Positions 49,401 to 57,590 of a stretch of DNA of 64,000 nucleotides are shown in pieces. The DNA comes from Gibbula magus. Lineage: Eukaryota > Mollusca > Gastropoda > Trochida > Trochidae. Position numbers and translations under genes: made by a program. Below the pieces are notes generated by a model. The model had not been told where the DNA came from and made no database searches. It saw nothing but the letters and a program-made list of their open reading frames with translations. Each line of letters opens with the position of its first letter. Position 1 is the first letter of the stretch. The stretch lies in the NCBI GenBank assembly GCA_936450465.1, contig OW388296.1, positions 34,514,086 through 34,578,085 of the forward strand, written 5' to 3'.

Positions 49401-50029
49401 ATATATCACTACAGCTGGATGTAAATGTAGTGCAAGTGTCAAAACCAGGGCCTATATAAATGTCGTCTTTTCATAAAGTGACCTCATGATTTCTTTACAA
49501 AGAAGTGTTTTTAAAACAGAATGTCCTTTTTGGAAGCAGGGTAAACAAGATATTTAATTCAGTTGATGTTTGATTAAATATTTACTTACTTGTTCCTTAT
49601 AATTATAAACTCAATTATTACAGAATTATAAAAAAAAACACTTTTTCGGTGCAACTCCAGTATTAATATATTTCTAAATTTGTTGGTTCATAAGTAAGAT
49701 AGAAAATGACATATTATCTAAAAGAAAAGATTTTACCTTGAGTAAAATAGGTTTACTTATTGGTTATTCCCCGAGGTCCTGTTTTATCCTATACATAAGA
49801 TAAGGTGTTGAATCCATCTATTCCCACAGGGACGTTCTGGGTGTTCGCGGGTGTGTGTGTGTTGGGGCTCATCTTCACCCTGCTGTGTGTGCCGGAGACG
49901 AAGGGGAAGGGTCTTGAGGAGGTCGAGGAGCTGTTCATGTCGGGGGAGGGCAGGAACACCAAGAGGAGGAGGGAGATAAAAGCGCATCTGGAGACAGCGC
50001 GGGACAAAGCAGCAGATACCAAGTTTTGA
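27147..50029 (+). CDS. SLC2A13: proton myo-inositol cotransporter-like gene, copy 2 (complete, 9 exons)
   Basis: Exons 27147-27501, 28154-28313, 33096-33304, 33951-34056, 34705-34865, 47077-47209, 47332-47555, 48077-48229 and 49830-50029 join to 1701 nt, 566 residues plus TGA, with no frame break. Predicted 12-TM SLC2 transporter at the plasma membrane, probably for myo-inositol or a similar polyol with H+. Landmarks: [12 protein letters not shown] in TM1, [46 protein letters not shown] in TM7, [11 protein letters not shown], the loop [42 protein letters not shown]. The loop cysteines and length (human SLC2A13 is about 648 residues) support HMIT over GLUT or plant INT types. ATG 27147 is the first ATG; the frame stays open upstream but only with non-ATG codons. 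Substrate is inferred from family. Confidence 0.93.
27516..27750. repeat. 50-bp tandem repeat just after the exon 1 donor
   Basis: Units start at 27516, 27566, 27616 and 27666, with a decayed fifth. Each contains TATACCGTTCAAAA, AGAAACGCATAGGCA and AATATT. The array begins 14 bp past the splice donor. The remaining intron to 28153 shows nothing else. Confidence 0.9.
28154..28313 (+). CDS. SLC2A13: transporter copy 2, exon 2
   Basis: Encodes [20 protein letters not shown] through KPDGWR. Acceptor TTGTCAAG lacks a strong pyrimidine tract, donor GTTTGT is weak. Only one residue (Met for Leu) differs from copy 1 exon 2 within the whole codons, despite 8 nucleotide changes. Confidence 0.92.
28441..28495. 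repeat. GT dinucleotide microsatellite
   Basis: About 27 uninterrupted GT repeats in intron 2 of copy 2. Confidence 0.97.
28496..29907. other. intron 2 of copy 2, first part
   Basis: AT-rich DNA. A short inverted match (ACCGACCTCTCGGTTCGATAT) lies near 29490. I find no gene. Confidence 0.55.
29908..29985 (-). repeat. tRNA-like SINE head
   Basis: The minus strand reads GGGATGTCGCTCAGATGGTG GAGCG (A-box-like) and later GGTCTAGGTTTGACCCC (B-box-like). It resembles a tRNA 5' two-thirds without a clean acceptor stem, so it is likely a SINE head rather than a tRNA gene. Confidence 0.5.
30566..30745 (+). pseudogene. first-exon-like remnant resembling P2X7-C-terminal-domain proteins
   Basis: The frame from ATG 30566 reads [19 protein letters not shown], then [13 protein letters not shown], a TGA at 30662-30664, then an acidic stretch [19 protein letters not shown] and TAG at 30743-30745. 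An acidic leader with IRPYQ(F/Y)EP followed by RLGN is familiar from invertebrate multi-copy proteins with a P2X7-like Cys-rich domain. The Cys-rich part itself is absent here. It is a decayed 5' exon inside intron 2 of transporter copy 2. The family call is tentative. Confidence 0.35.
31177..31773. mobile_element. 597-bp element with AAGCCCTGTTTATACGGC ends
   Basis: Inverted ends AAGCCCTGTTTATACGGC and GCCGTATAAACAGGGCTT. Subterminal blocks such as GGCGAATTTTGC and GTAGTAAAATATAC recur inside both arms. It is noncoding. No target duplication was resolved. Lies in intron 2 of copy 2. Confidence 0.75.
31774..32319. other. intron 2 of copy 2, middle part
   Basis: Nothing supportable beyond AT-rich sequence and a G-rich stretch near 32098. 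Confidence 0.5.
32320..32402. mobile_element. 83-bp palindromic element, copy 2, 9-bp target duplication
   Basis: Begins CATCCTCGGTGGTACCC and ends GGGTAACCGAGGATG, flanked by ACACATCCC at 32311-32319 and 32403-32411. Slightly diverged from the 96-98 bp copies, with a shortened centre. Confidence 0.9.
32403..33095. other. intron 2 of copy 2, last part
   Basis: No gene or repeat recognised. It ends with the exon 3 acceptor CCCTGCAG. Confidence 0.55.
33096..33304 (+). CDS. SLC2A13: transporter copy 2, exon 3
   Basis: Encodes [36 protein letters not shown] and a cytoplasmic helix region ending [10 protein letters not shown]. Donor GTGACA is non-consensus at +4/+5, but phase and length match copy 1 exactly. 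Confidence 0.92.
33710..33932 (+). mobile_element. tRNA-derived SINE, full length, 15-bp target duplication
   Basis: A 223-bp element with a B box (GGTTCGAATCC at 33733), a body shared with 12790-12960, and a 3' end CACCTCACC. Flanked by TCACAACACTGTTTG at 33695-33709 and 33933-33947. The right duplication sits 3 nt before exon 4 (33951), so it inserted at the splice acceptor. The preceding 33305-33694 holds nothing recognised. Confidence 0.85.
33951..34056 (+). CDS. SLC2A13: transporter copy 2, exon 4
   Basis: Encodes [20 protein letters not shown] then [13 protein letters not shown]. The first Gln of the family's QQ pair in TM7 is Ala here (codon GCA; copy 1 has CAG). Acceptor TTTGCAG lies in the SINE target duplication; donor GTGAGT. 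Confidence 0.92.
34084..34181. mobile_element. 98-bp perfect-palindrome element, copy 3, 9-bp target duplication
   Basis: CATCCTCGGTTACCCATGG ... CCATGGGTAACCGAGGATG meet at CCACTATATAGTGG. Flanks CTCCCTGGT at 34075-34083 and 34182-34190. It lies 27 bp after the exon 4 donor. The rest of intron 4 to 34704 has a GTTT repeat near 34335-34377 and nothing else. Confidence 0.94.
34705..34865 (+). CDS. SLC2A13: transporter copy 2, exon 5
   Basis: Encodes [34 protein letters not shown] and [16 protein letters not shown]. Acceptor GTGTAG, donor GTAAGA. A 12.2 kb intron follows. Confidence 0.93.
35101..35652 (+). mobile_element. 552-bp foldback (Mutator-like) element carrying a promoter-like region and a first-exon-like ORF
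   Basis: 92-bp inverted ends (CATCCTCGATAATCCAGCGC ... GCGCTGGATTATCGAGGATG) are flanked by the 9-bp duplication ACAACTATC at 35092-35100 and 35653-35661. The terminal CATCCTCG is shared with the palindromes at 18294, 32320 and 34084. Inside are two CCAATCA boxes (35212 and 35258 regions). They are followed by ATG at 35297 opening [20 protein letters not shown], then [19 protein letters not shown], then a donor-like GGAGGTAAAT near 35410. It may be an internally deleted transposon keeping its own 5' exon, or a captured host exon. Confidence 0.75.
35653..35937. other. intron 5 DNA ending in a SINE-tail-like sequence
   Basis: The last part (GTGCGCTTTATAAATATGCA then ATT repeats) resembles the 3' tail near 61049-61092 (AGCGCTTTATAAATGCCCA), typical of invertebrate SINE/LINE tails. 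Confidence 0.5.
35938..39452. repeat. intron 5 long tandem unit 1
   Basis: Starts with two copies of the palindrome AAGGATTCAGCATTTATGCT GAATCCTT plus TTGGCGTG and T/ATT tracts. A noncoding body follows with recurring blocks: CGCCATCTTGGATTTTC, GCGGAAACACCACTCCGAAG, GAAGCATTGGGGAATAACAA, and three subunits of about 230 bp with CGAATAACCGGACAACAGT. Homologous to 39453-43262 and 43263-46966. It lacks the roughly 400-bp segment present in units 2 and 3 (compare 41370-41775). Frames of 60-94 codons recur between units but carry no motif. Confidence 0.88.
39453..43262. repeat. intron 5 long tandem unit 2
   Basis: Same order of blocks as unit 1, beginning at TTATTATTATTTGCACCGAT and ending GTCGTCGCTTGCGACTATATT. 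It includes a GC-rich CCCCACCCCCCAGTCCCC tract (41410) and a partial copy (41619-41690) of the CAACTTCC hairpin MITE. No AAGGATTCAGC palindrome separates it from unit 1. Confidence 0.88.
43263..46966. repeat. intron 5 long tandem unit 3
   Basis: Begins with two AAGGATTCAGC palindromes like unit 1. It carries the GC-rich tract (45318) and a full CAACTTCC hairpin MITE (45539-45734). It is shorter after that MITE than unit 2 (an internal deletion), and ends at GTCGTCGCTTGCGACTATATTT plus an ATT run. Confidence 0.88.
45539..45734. mobile_element. hairpin MITE (CAACTTCC ends), second copy
   Basis: Same family as 18066-18267. Ends CAACTTCCCAATGCAAGGCA and TTGCGGTTGGAAGTTG. Flanks AAGTAAGTA (45530-45538) and AAGTAAGAG (45735-45743) match at 7 of 9. 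The same junction (AAGTAAGTA then CAACTTCC) occurs at 41619 in unit 2, so insertion preceded duplication of these units. Confidence 0.8.
47077..47209 (+). CDS. SLC2A13: transporter copy 2, exon 6
   Basis: Encodes [20 protein letters not shown] and the start of the extracellular loop with N-glycosylation-type sites (KNIT, INGT) and one Cys. Acceptor TTTACAG, donor GTGAGC. Confidence 0.92.
47261..47293. repeat. mini-hairpin in the 122-nt intron 6
   Basis: CAAGGATTTAGAT and ATCTAAATCCTTG form 13-bp arms with an AGA loop. They are flanked on both sides by GTACAAC, a possible 7-bp target duplication. It fills about a quarter of the intron. Confidence 0.8.
47332..47555 (+). CDS. SLC2A13: transporter copy 2, exon 7
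   Basis: Encodes the Cys-rich loop ([39 protein letters not shown]) and the membrane segment [14 protein letters not shown]. All cysteines of the copy 1 loop are conserved; the loop is eight residues shorter. Acceptor TCTTTCAG, donor GTATAT. Confidence 0.93.
48077..48229 (+). CDS. SLC2A13: transporter copy 2, exon 8
   Basis: Encodes [20 protein letters not shown] and the next membrane segment to TITKYG. Copy 1 has [10 protein letters not shown]; here it is [10 protein letters not shown], Pro to Val and Asn to Thr in the TM10 motif. Acceptor CTTTCAG, donor GTATGT. Confidence 0.92.
48230..49829. other. intron 8 of copy 2 with diverged tandem repeats
   Basis: 48612-49010 holds about three diverged units of 120 bp (CTAGAAAACCGAAATC, ATTGTAGATTTGGT and CACGACC blocks) beginning at CATCAGGCCAGAAAGGCC. 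The rest, to the acceptor TCCCACAG, is AT-rich without features. Confidence 0.6.
49830..50029 (+). CDS. SLC2A13: transporter copy 2, exon 9 (terminal)
   Basis: Encodes [20 protein letters not shown] (TM12), [15 protein letters not shown] and a basic cytoplasmic tail ([17 protein letters not shown], then KAADTKF), then TGA at 50027-50029. Confidence 0.94.
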
Positions 50030-50083
50030 GAGTTCCGATTTTGATTTGAAGGATGAATCTCCTTGCTTTCGTCTTGTAGGGCG

Positions 50084-50089
50084 AATAAA
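50084..50089 (+). terminator. putative polyadenylation signal for transporter copy 2
   Basis: AATAAA 55 nt after the stop codon. No transcript evidence is available. Confidence 0.45.
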
Positions 50090-50342
50090 GGACCGGTGTT
50101 CTCATGCCAAGTTTCAATAGCGCGAATCTCTGACTTATAAGTGGGTAACCATAGTAAGGTTTCAATAGCGGAGATATCACTACGGACAACTCACGGTGAT
50201 GGTAATAGAGCTCACAGCGCTGCCATTTCAACCTTGCCAGTGGAATACTGAACAGTGCCCGTGGAGAATACAATTTATCGAAGCGTGGCTTCATCATCCT
50301 CACCAGATCTCCAGTCAACCATGGGGAGACCTTGTACTTTAA

Positions 50343-50686
50343 AGGGGCAGTAGCACGTTTTTTTTTTGTGCTAAAATCGGTCGATGAAATGGATTTGAAA
50401 TATAATTTCAATCGTAAAACACCCTTCTCTCTTCGGAAAATCAAATTTAAAATGAGTGTTCAGGACTTACTTTTTGTAATTCGAAATTTGTTTTAAATGT
50501 GTTCACAATAAAATGGCCACCATGCAATTTATGCTTTATACGCAACACCGTTATTACCACTACGGATAATTGGTTTGTGTAATAAGATGTTTTACCTTCT
50601 AAAGTAAATTTAAATGACACAAAATATCATTATCAATGGGAAATTTGAAGAAACAATCTTTTTGCGAAAAACGTGCTACAGTCCCT
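50343..50686 (+). mobile_element. MITE family B, copy 3 (344 bp), downstream of copy 2
   Basis: Ends AGGGGCAGTAGCACG and CGTGCTACAGTCCCT, with TTAA at 50339-50342 and 50687-50690. It lies 313 bp after the transporter stop. Sequence between stop and MITE is unlike that in copy 1, so the two insertions look independent. Confidence 0.9.
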
Positions 50687-51815
50687 TTAAATGTTGTCTT
50701 CCAACGTAGATGACTTGGTAATCTTCTGATTCTTTTAGGTGAGATTGAACTCTTGCAATCAGATCGTTACACTTGTACCTTGCGAGCTGCTTTTCTGATC
50801 TGAACACTGCACCATAGAGGTAATGTCAAGTGACCTTCACTCCAACCAATCAGCAACAAGGCTAGAAAAGCTTAGGGTCGACTTGAGTTGACATACAAAA
50901 TACCACATTCAACGTCGTAACAAGAAAGGCCTCCGATTGGCTGAAATTATTGAAGGTAAAATGTTCATGTTAAGGTCACCTGACATGACCCCTGCGGGGT
51001 AGCGTTCAAATCGATAAATAAGGCACGATGTATGAATTGAATAAGACAAAGTGTGATGGGTGTCCTTAATTCGACTGAGAACTACTTTTCTCCCTGACGA
51101 CGATTGACGTGTTGTTAAAATCTAATCTACATATTACGTGCCATGTTTCAAATATGTTTAGCTATCCAAGACTTTGAATAAGTTGATATTTTTCACATTA
51201 TTCAATGGGAAGGATTGAAAACGGACCGATTTCGGAACCCAACCCAGTTGAAGAAAAAGGAGTGAAGCATGCATTTATATAGGCTATTGTAGCCTGTTTA
51301 CTAATCCATTTCCATTACATTTTCTTAATTTATTGTATGTTGCATGTCATACTGTTTAAATAAAAAAAGAGTGTTGACGACTGCAATCTTCCGGTTTAGC
51401 ATTTGCACGACCTACCCCCGGTTATGGGCTTGTGACAATAGATTGATAACGGTATTTATTATATGATGGACGAATGTTCTGTTTTCTGATTTGCCGAGAC
51501 GGATAGTAATCGACGATGATCAAACGTTATGTTGACCGCGGGAAGCGTCACGCGAGGTCAACGTAACAATCCAATGACCTGGAGCTAAAAATAGATCACC
51601 ACTGCGAGGAGCCCTGTATAGTTTTGCTTATAGTTGAAGCCAATTAGTGGTTCATGTTCATGTTAAGTTATTTCAGAATAACCATTTTTGTTGTTCAATC
51701 AAAGTGTATGTTGTCATTAATTTTAGGTTTTAAAAAAAAAAAAATTTAAAAAAAAAAAAAAAAAAATTATATTTTAAATTTACGGTTTCATGAATCATAT
51801 AATAAAACCGTTATC
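50687..51815. other. intergenic DNA with a weak inverted repeat
   Basis: Diverged inverted ends near 50820 (GTAATGTCAAGTGACC) and 50975 (GGTCACCTGACATGACC) may mark a decayed MITE. An A-rich tract lies at 51731-51767. No gene. Confidence 0.5.
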
Positions 51816-51941
51816 GACTTCAGTTATCGGTGAATCAAATTGTTTATCGACCTCGGAAAGTTATGTTCACCTCGGCTATCGCCTCGGTGAACATAACTGT
51901 TCCGAGGTCGATAAACCATTTGATTCACCTCAACTGAAGTC
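51816..51941. repeat. 126-bp hairpin at the edge of the CRE-bearing tandem array
   Basis: Arms GACTTCAGTTATCGGTGAAT and its near complement ending CAACTGAAGTC pair for about 58 bp around GGCTATCGCC. The right end runs straight into tandem unit 1 (CTATAATTGTATATTATTAT). Confidence 0.85.
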
Positions 51942-53109
51942 TATAATTGTATATTATTATGTAAGCATAAATTTGCAGCGATCTGATTAGCCGAGAGGCG
52001 ATCACGTGGTCGTCGACAGAAAAGCATATTGACTCCAGCCCGAGTCCGACCAAAGCCGTATTGACTTGAGTGACGTCAAACAATTGTTGCATGACGTCAT
52101 ACTATTGTTATCATGACATCACTTGACCGAAGTCCAGCTGTTCAAACCAATGACATTTTTTACTGTATTTCATTGTTTCCTTTCGTTTCTTTATTAAATA
52201 CATAATAAAACAATTATGGAACGGTGAACTCGGTCAATACTTCGTCCTTGGTCAATATTGTTTTCTCGGGTCCATAAAAACAGGTATTGACCTCATCAAC
52301 AGTCTACAATTGTATATTATTATGTGAGCATATTTTTCAAGCGATCTGATTGGTCGAGAGGCCGTCACGTGACCGTCGACAGAAAAGCATATTGACTCCA
52401 GCCCGAGTCCGACCAAAAGCAATATTGACTTGAGTGACGTCAAACGATTGTTGCATGACGTCATGCTATTGTAACCATGACGTCATCTGACCCAGCTTTT
52501 CAAAACAAATTACATTTTTGCCTGTATTTCATTGTTTTCTTTTCGTTCCTGTGTCAAATACATAATAAAACAATTATGGACTGGTGATTCGGTCAATACC
52601 TGTTTTTATGAACCCGAGAAAACAATATTGACCGCGGACTTCGTCCTTGGTCAATATTGTTTTCTCGGGTCCATAAAAACAGGTATTGACCTCATCACCA
52701 GTCTATAATTGTATATTATTATGTGAGCATATTTTTCCAGCGATCTGATTTGTCGAGAGGCTATCACGTGACCGTCGACAGAAAAGCATATTGACTCCAG
52801 CCCGAGTCCGACCAAAAGCAATATTGACTTGAGTGACGTCAAACGATTGTTTCATGACGTCATGCTATTGTAACCATGACGTCATCTGACCGTAGTCCCA
52901 GCTGTTCAAACCAAATTACATTTTTGACTGTATCTCATTGTTTTCTTTTCGTTCCTGTGTCAAATACATAATAAGACAATTATGGACTGGTGATTCGGTC
53001 AATACCTGTTTTTATGAACCCGAGAAAACAATATTGACCGCGGACTTCGTCCTTGGTCAATATTGTTTTCTCGGGTCCATAAAAACAGGTATTGACCTCA
53101 TCACCAGTC
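51942..53109. repeat. three tandem 362-403 bp units with hairpins and TGACGTCA sites
   Basis: Units start near 51942, 52304 and 52706, each opening with TAATTGTATATTATTATGT or a close variant. Each has a CCAAT-type ATTGG or ATTAG, CACGTG, three TGACGTCA-type sites, and ends in a hairpin of GACTGGTGATTCGGTCAAT and its complement (52579-52703 and 52985-53109, 125 bp each; in the first unit one arm is mostly missing). Confidence 0.88.
52071..52884. promoter_or_regulatory. array of cAMP-response-element-like palindromes (TGACGTCA)
   Basis: Perfect sites at 52071, 52092, 52435, 52456, 52478, 52834, 52855 and 52877; the ninth, at 52114, is TGACATCA. Within each unit spacings are 21 then 22 bp, about two helical turns. 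TGACGTCA is the known CREB/ATF site. Any role here is inference, since no gene start is adjacent. Confidence 0.55.
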
Positions 53110-54444
53110 TATAATTGTATAAAATCTTTGAATCATCCTTAATTTATTATTTATTGTCAAAATACTGTTCATTAACTTATGTTTATGTCTTTCTAACGTT
53201 GTTTCTAAGCGATATACGACGCTGTGGTATGCATAATCCACATTCATATATCGCGTTGGTCGTGGGAAGATGCTTCGGTACACGTACGTATTAGAGGTAT
53301 ACATTGAAAGCAAGTAATTGCCAAATAACGTCCAAAAGAAACGTTGCCAAAAAATGCAAGATTTTAATCCGCGAATGATAAATATAAATACGACTATAAC
53401 ATAGTTACTTGACTAACATATTGTAATGGCGATGTAGGTTATTTTTCTGTGAATTTTGCAAAGTAAATTCTCACTTTTTATCAGGGTAATTCTTTCCTTA
53501 TATGTTAATCATAAATCGTAAATGTTGCATAATTATCTAATTGTAATAGAACCTTTTCTGACAAATCTTTCTGTGTAAATCGTAAATATTTGCTCTTCTA
53601 AATTTCATAACAATTCATTGCCAAACACGTGATTTCCAATGCCATTACATTTCGTTAATAATTTGTGCTCCCTGATTGTTCCATCATCGCGAAGTTAATT
53701 ATATCCATCAATGATAATCTTACTTGAATAATAATGTCATCTGTAATGTTCTTTGTGACTGTACATCCTTTCAAAATGCATAATTCGTCTGCTGATAATC
53801 ACGACAGCGGCCGCCATGTTTACTTTCAGCAACTTTTGAGTGGTGTGTCATTCTTCGGTAAAATCTCAGTAAAAGTAATTTCTAAGATCATTTAAACATA
53901 TTTGATTGTAATAATGTACAACCATATTTGTAACCATGATGTATTTGTAACATGACGTCAATGCGGTGGAATCGCAGATAGTTCCAGGAACTATATGTTG
54001 CGGAAGGTCGACCGATGCACTGTATCCATGAGCATGTATGACGTTCCAATGTGCGAGAAGTTTACTCATTGTTGTTCGCTTTATTATTGTGTGATAAATT
54101 CTATCTTTGAAATTATCCGTTAAAGTTCACTAAAAGCAATTATTGTGTTTAATTATATCTACGCGCACATCAGATATATTCAGTTATTGAAACGTAAAAT
54201 TTGCTAACGGTGAATCCCCATTGCACTGTTGTTCTGTCGACTGACCATATGAAATCTTGTTTTTCTCCGTAGTTATAATGTGCATTTTAACACAGTAAAG
54301 TGCTATAAATTGCTTTTTAGAAAAGCAATTAGTAACTGTAATTGCTCTCTTGATGCATGTTCGTTGTCAATGTCATTTGTGATTCCTTTGTACAAGCAGA
54401 TCCCGTGTCCGAAATTTTCAGACGTAGGCCTAACGTCACCTCTG
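53110..54444. other. AT-rich intergenic DNA
   Basis: No gene supported. A GCGGCCGCCATG motif near 53809 resembles a Kozak start, but the frame is not sustained. Confidence 0.55.
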
Positions 54445-54600
54445 ATTGGCTAATTCCATAATCACGTGACCACTTTGGCCTCTATATAAGCGCGCCAGCT
54501 TTCAAATTCCGGCATTCACACATTCCGGCATTTACTTAGCCCTCCGGCTGTTACAATATATAGTCCCTGAAAAAAAAAATTTTTTTTACTGATATTTTAT
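54445..54600 (+). promoter_or_regulatory. orphan TATA promoter-like region
   Basis: ATTGG (reverse CCAAT) at 54445, CACGTG at 54463 and TATATAAG at 54483 lie in a compact core-promoter arrangement, followed by a local GC rise (CGCGCC) and a repeated ATTCCGGCATT. The ATTGG-CACGTG spacing of 18 bp resembles that in the upstream tandem units. No recognisable coding exon follows; an ORF at 54986-55231 is unassigned. Confidence 0.45.
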
Positions 54601-55655
54601 TTTTCAATATTTGATAGGAAATAAAAATGGGAGACCTGAACAATACTTAATTTCAGGAGCTGAGGCAACTAGACTGGCCATCATTTCTTAGACTTATGAA
54701 GGCTCCATTAAATTTTTGCTCTAGGGTCTGGATGACAGACTACATAGTTACATGCTGTGTTGGGAAGCAAACTAACCTAAATCGTCCATTTTTTAAGCAT
54801 TGCCTTGTTATGGTTCTGAGAAACATGCTTTTAAAAAATCGTCGTTTTGGAATCTCAAGCCTGCTCGGGGCAGGAATTCCTGGCATTTACTGCATCTGTG
54901 TCATCTGAGGGCAGCATACGTACGCTGACAGTCATGCGTAATCCAGCAACTTAAAGGTTAACTAGTCGAGATAAGAGAGTGAAATATGGCCTTTTACTTG
55001 GTTTATGACGTCCTTCAGTACCACGCGTCAACGAATTATATATATATAATTAAAGTCGCCAACTCTAAATACTGTGATTTTATTGTCTATAAATGTAAAC
55101 ACATAAACATGAGATGTAAATTTGATAGTTTTATTTCAGAACTGAAACTTGATTGTATAATAAATGACAAGGCAAATATACTTGAGGAGACATTAGTAAC
55201 AACCTTGACTGATGCTATAGATAAATGTTAAACAGAAATTGATAAATGTACATCTTTATTTAACAAATAACAAACCGCCTGGAAAACTCGCCACGTGGTC
55301 ATGTACAGGCTTTTGTTAAATCGTGGCAATTTCATGTGAATAAAGTCACCAACATCTTTTATTAACTCAATTTCCATTTCCATTTCCAATTCATGCAAAA
55401 CATTTTGTCAAAAATGACCTTTAAAATAGCGATCGGTGTTTGAACATGCGTAAAAATAAAGGTATCATGCCATGATGAGTGTTACTTCTTAACGAAACAT
55501 ATATATAAGATATTCAAGACCGACTTTGTCCTGTGGTAGTTATTGTTTTGGATTCTGGCAACGTTTCATTTTTTATGACACTAGAGTATTTCAGGTATTT
55601 GGGGATAAATATGCAAGTCGATGCCCCTCCCCCCATACCAATCATCTGAATAATT
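54601..55655. other. unassigned stretch with two short ORFs
   Basis: Frames at 54696-54908 and 54986-55231 (+) start with ATG and run 70 and 81 codons. Neither has a motif I recognise. The second is rich in Ile, Asn and Lys with one possible amphipathic C-terminus (ILEETLVTTLTDAIDKC). They could be transposon remnants. No other feature. Confidence 0.35.
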
Positions 55656-56711
55656 TTATTGACGCGCAACTTTTAAAACTTCATCCCATCTAGCATACCA
55701 ATTGCGTTTTGTGTGTATGAACAAATAATTTTCCAAGTTCGTATTGTCTCGAAAACTTCGCATATATGAGTGATTCCTGGCAAATAATGCCAATCTTAGA
55801 CCTACTTTCAGCGTAAGAATACCTGTGACATAGACATCGTCCACCCAATAGAATCGCGCGCCCTCAGATGCTTTGTAAAGCGTCTTTGCAACATCCGGCG
55901 ACATCAGGTAACCAAAACCTTCGCAGTAAAGTGGGTAAAACTCCACTGGGTACGTAGTCCAATCAACATACCACTTGCTCCGGGGAGCTCGTATGGGGTG
56001 CTGGCTAAAATATATAGAACAACGCAGTAAGTTATTCTCAAATCCAAATGTTCGTATTTATTGCACCAAATTGAAGACATTCAAGATTGTATCATCGTCC
56101 ACTTTGACGATGAGTTTGACAGCAGGGCATTCCTTGACAATCCACCCCAGCGCCATGACATGCTTATACGTAAGGTTGGTGTAGGCGTCAATGAAGTTAG
56201 CCTGCACGATATCCTCGTGCATGTCCGCTTCTGTCTGGATGATGTTCTGCAGGGAGGTGTTGACGGTCTGTCCTAGAAAGAAGACCGTCCTGAGAGTGAT
56301 GTTCCCAATCTGAGTTCTGTTGGCCCAGGTGTGTCTGATGGCAGACCTGTGTGTCGAGTGAGGGACAGATGAATGTACGAAGACCAGTACGTCTGGGGAG
56401 TGATCTCGACACATGTTTGTGCTGAGGGAATAGAGGAACTTGTGATCGTTCAGTAGAGGGTCTCTCTTGTCTGTCACCTGACTCCATTGGATAATCTCCT
56501 GGCTGACCCGCCGCACTGTCTCTGGCTTTGGTGGTTTGTAATGGTGTACTTGATGTACGGGTGGAACTGTAAATACCTTCTTTCTGCTACTCGTATCAAA
56601 GATATGATGGAACCGTTCATTTCCTCCTTTGTGCTTCAGATTTAGGATGTACAGTGTTATCATAATAGAACACACACAAACACACATACAAAGAAGTTTG
56701 AGTTTCCTCAT
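55656..56711 (-). pseudogene. GT31 glycosyltransferase (beta-1,3-galactosyltransferase-like), one in-frame stop
   Basis: A single-exon frame of 352 codons with TAG directly before the ATG (56709-56711). The product would be a type II Golgi enzyme transferring a sugar (Gal or GlcNAc) in beta-1,3 linkage: short cytoplasmic tail, signal anchor (residues about 5-24), stem, then the Galactosyl_T domain. Visible motifs: STHRSAIRHTW, VFFLGQT, DIVQANFIDAYTNLTYKHV, KVDDD (metal/nucleotide site), PLYCEGFGYLMS, VDDVYVTGI. The frame is broken only by TAA at 56058-56060, where NLVQ*IRTF aligns with a position that is often Tyr. Downstream frame and motifs are intact, so it is a very recent pseudogene, a null allele or an error. 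Exact substrate cannot be told from sequence. Confidence 0.85.
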
Positions 56712-57160
56712 CTATAGTGCTGCGTGATAAGAACTTGTCCAACGATTAGTTATATTCTGTCTGGCACACAGCAAAAAAGTATGTTTCAGTGAATAGCGTT
56801 ATCTAAGTTGCACCAGAATTTGCAAGAGTTTCTTAATTTCAAACTCGTTGTAGAGATACATATGCAAAAGCTGCTATTCTCAGACCGCCTGGAATAGAAA
56901 TGAGCTGGATATTAGATGTGAATATGTGTAATTAAAACTTGATTAGAAACATAATGACAGATACAATCAGACAAAGTCGGCTATATCTCCCACCAAGTGG
57001 AAAAGTCATACATATATTGAAAAATGATTATGGAGTTTTATTCTTCGATAAATCCTTTCCTTGACATATTTATTGTGTACAAATGTGTACAAGCTATTAA
57101 AATCATTAGTAATATATTCGCTACTCAAGACTGATGATCTCAGCCTTACGGTTTTCAATT
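56712..57160. other. 5' flank of the GT31 gene
   Basis: AT-rich. No TATA box or upstream exon was identified on the minus strand. Confidence 0.5.
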
Positions 57161-57480
57161 TCTATTCTGGAAGCGATACTGTAAATTGCATTTCAACGCA
57201 AAAACAGCTAAAATGAAATCCAACTAAGTTGAAAAAGCCAAAAACCCTCAACATGATTATTGTTCCAGGTACTAAGTTTCTTTGAGCTAGTCCTTGCAGG
57301 TTATTTAGTTCTGATCCGGAAGCGAAATTATAAGTTGTGTTTAAATGGTAATGCCCAAAAATACTTGAAAATCTCAAAGTTGTTGAAAACCCTATGATAG
57401 GCATTTCCACAGAATGGTTGTTCCTCATACCAAGTTTCATTGAGCTAGGCCTTACCGTTTTTTAGTTCTGACCCGAAGAA
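57161..57480. repeat. diverged tandem repeats of about 125 bp
   Basis: Recurring blocks TTGAGCTAG, TTTAGTTCTGA, CCGGAAGCGA, AAAACCCT and ATTGTTCC, two to three units. No coding potential. Confidence 0.6.
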
Positions 57481-57590
57481 GGAAATAGTTAACATAAAAT
57501 TACAAAGCAGTTAAAAACAACAAAAGGACCATCTACACTGGGTGATTGTACCCCATACCAAGCGAGTCACAAGTGAAGTTTAGCGCAAAT

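Noticed and set aside
49935..50444. 169-codon minus-strand ORF overlapping the last transporter exon
   Set aside because: It is a shadow of exon 9 and the flanking MITE, with no motif.
54986..55231. 81-codon ORF as a gene driven by the orphan promoter
   Set aside because: No recognisable family, and about 500 bp of non-coding lies between it and the TATA-like box. It is kept only as an unassigned stretch.
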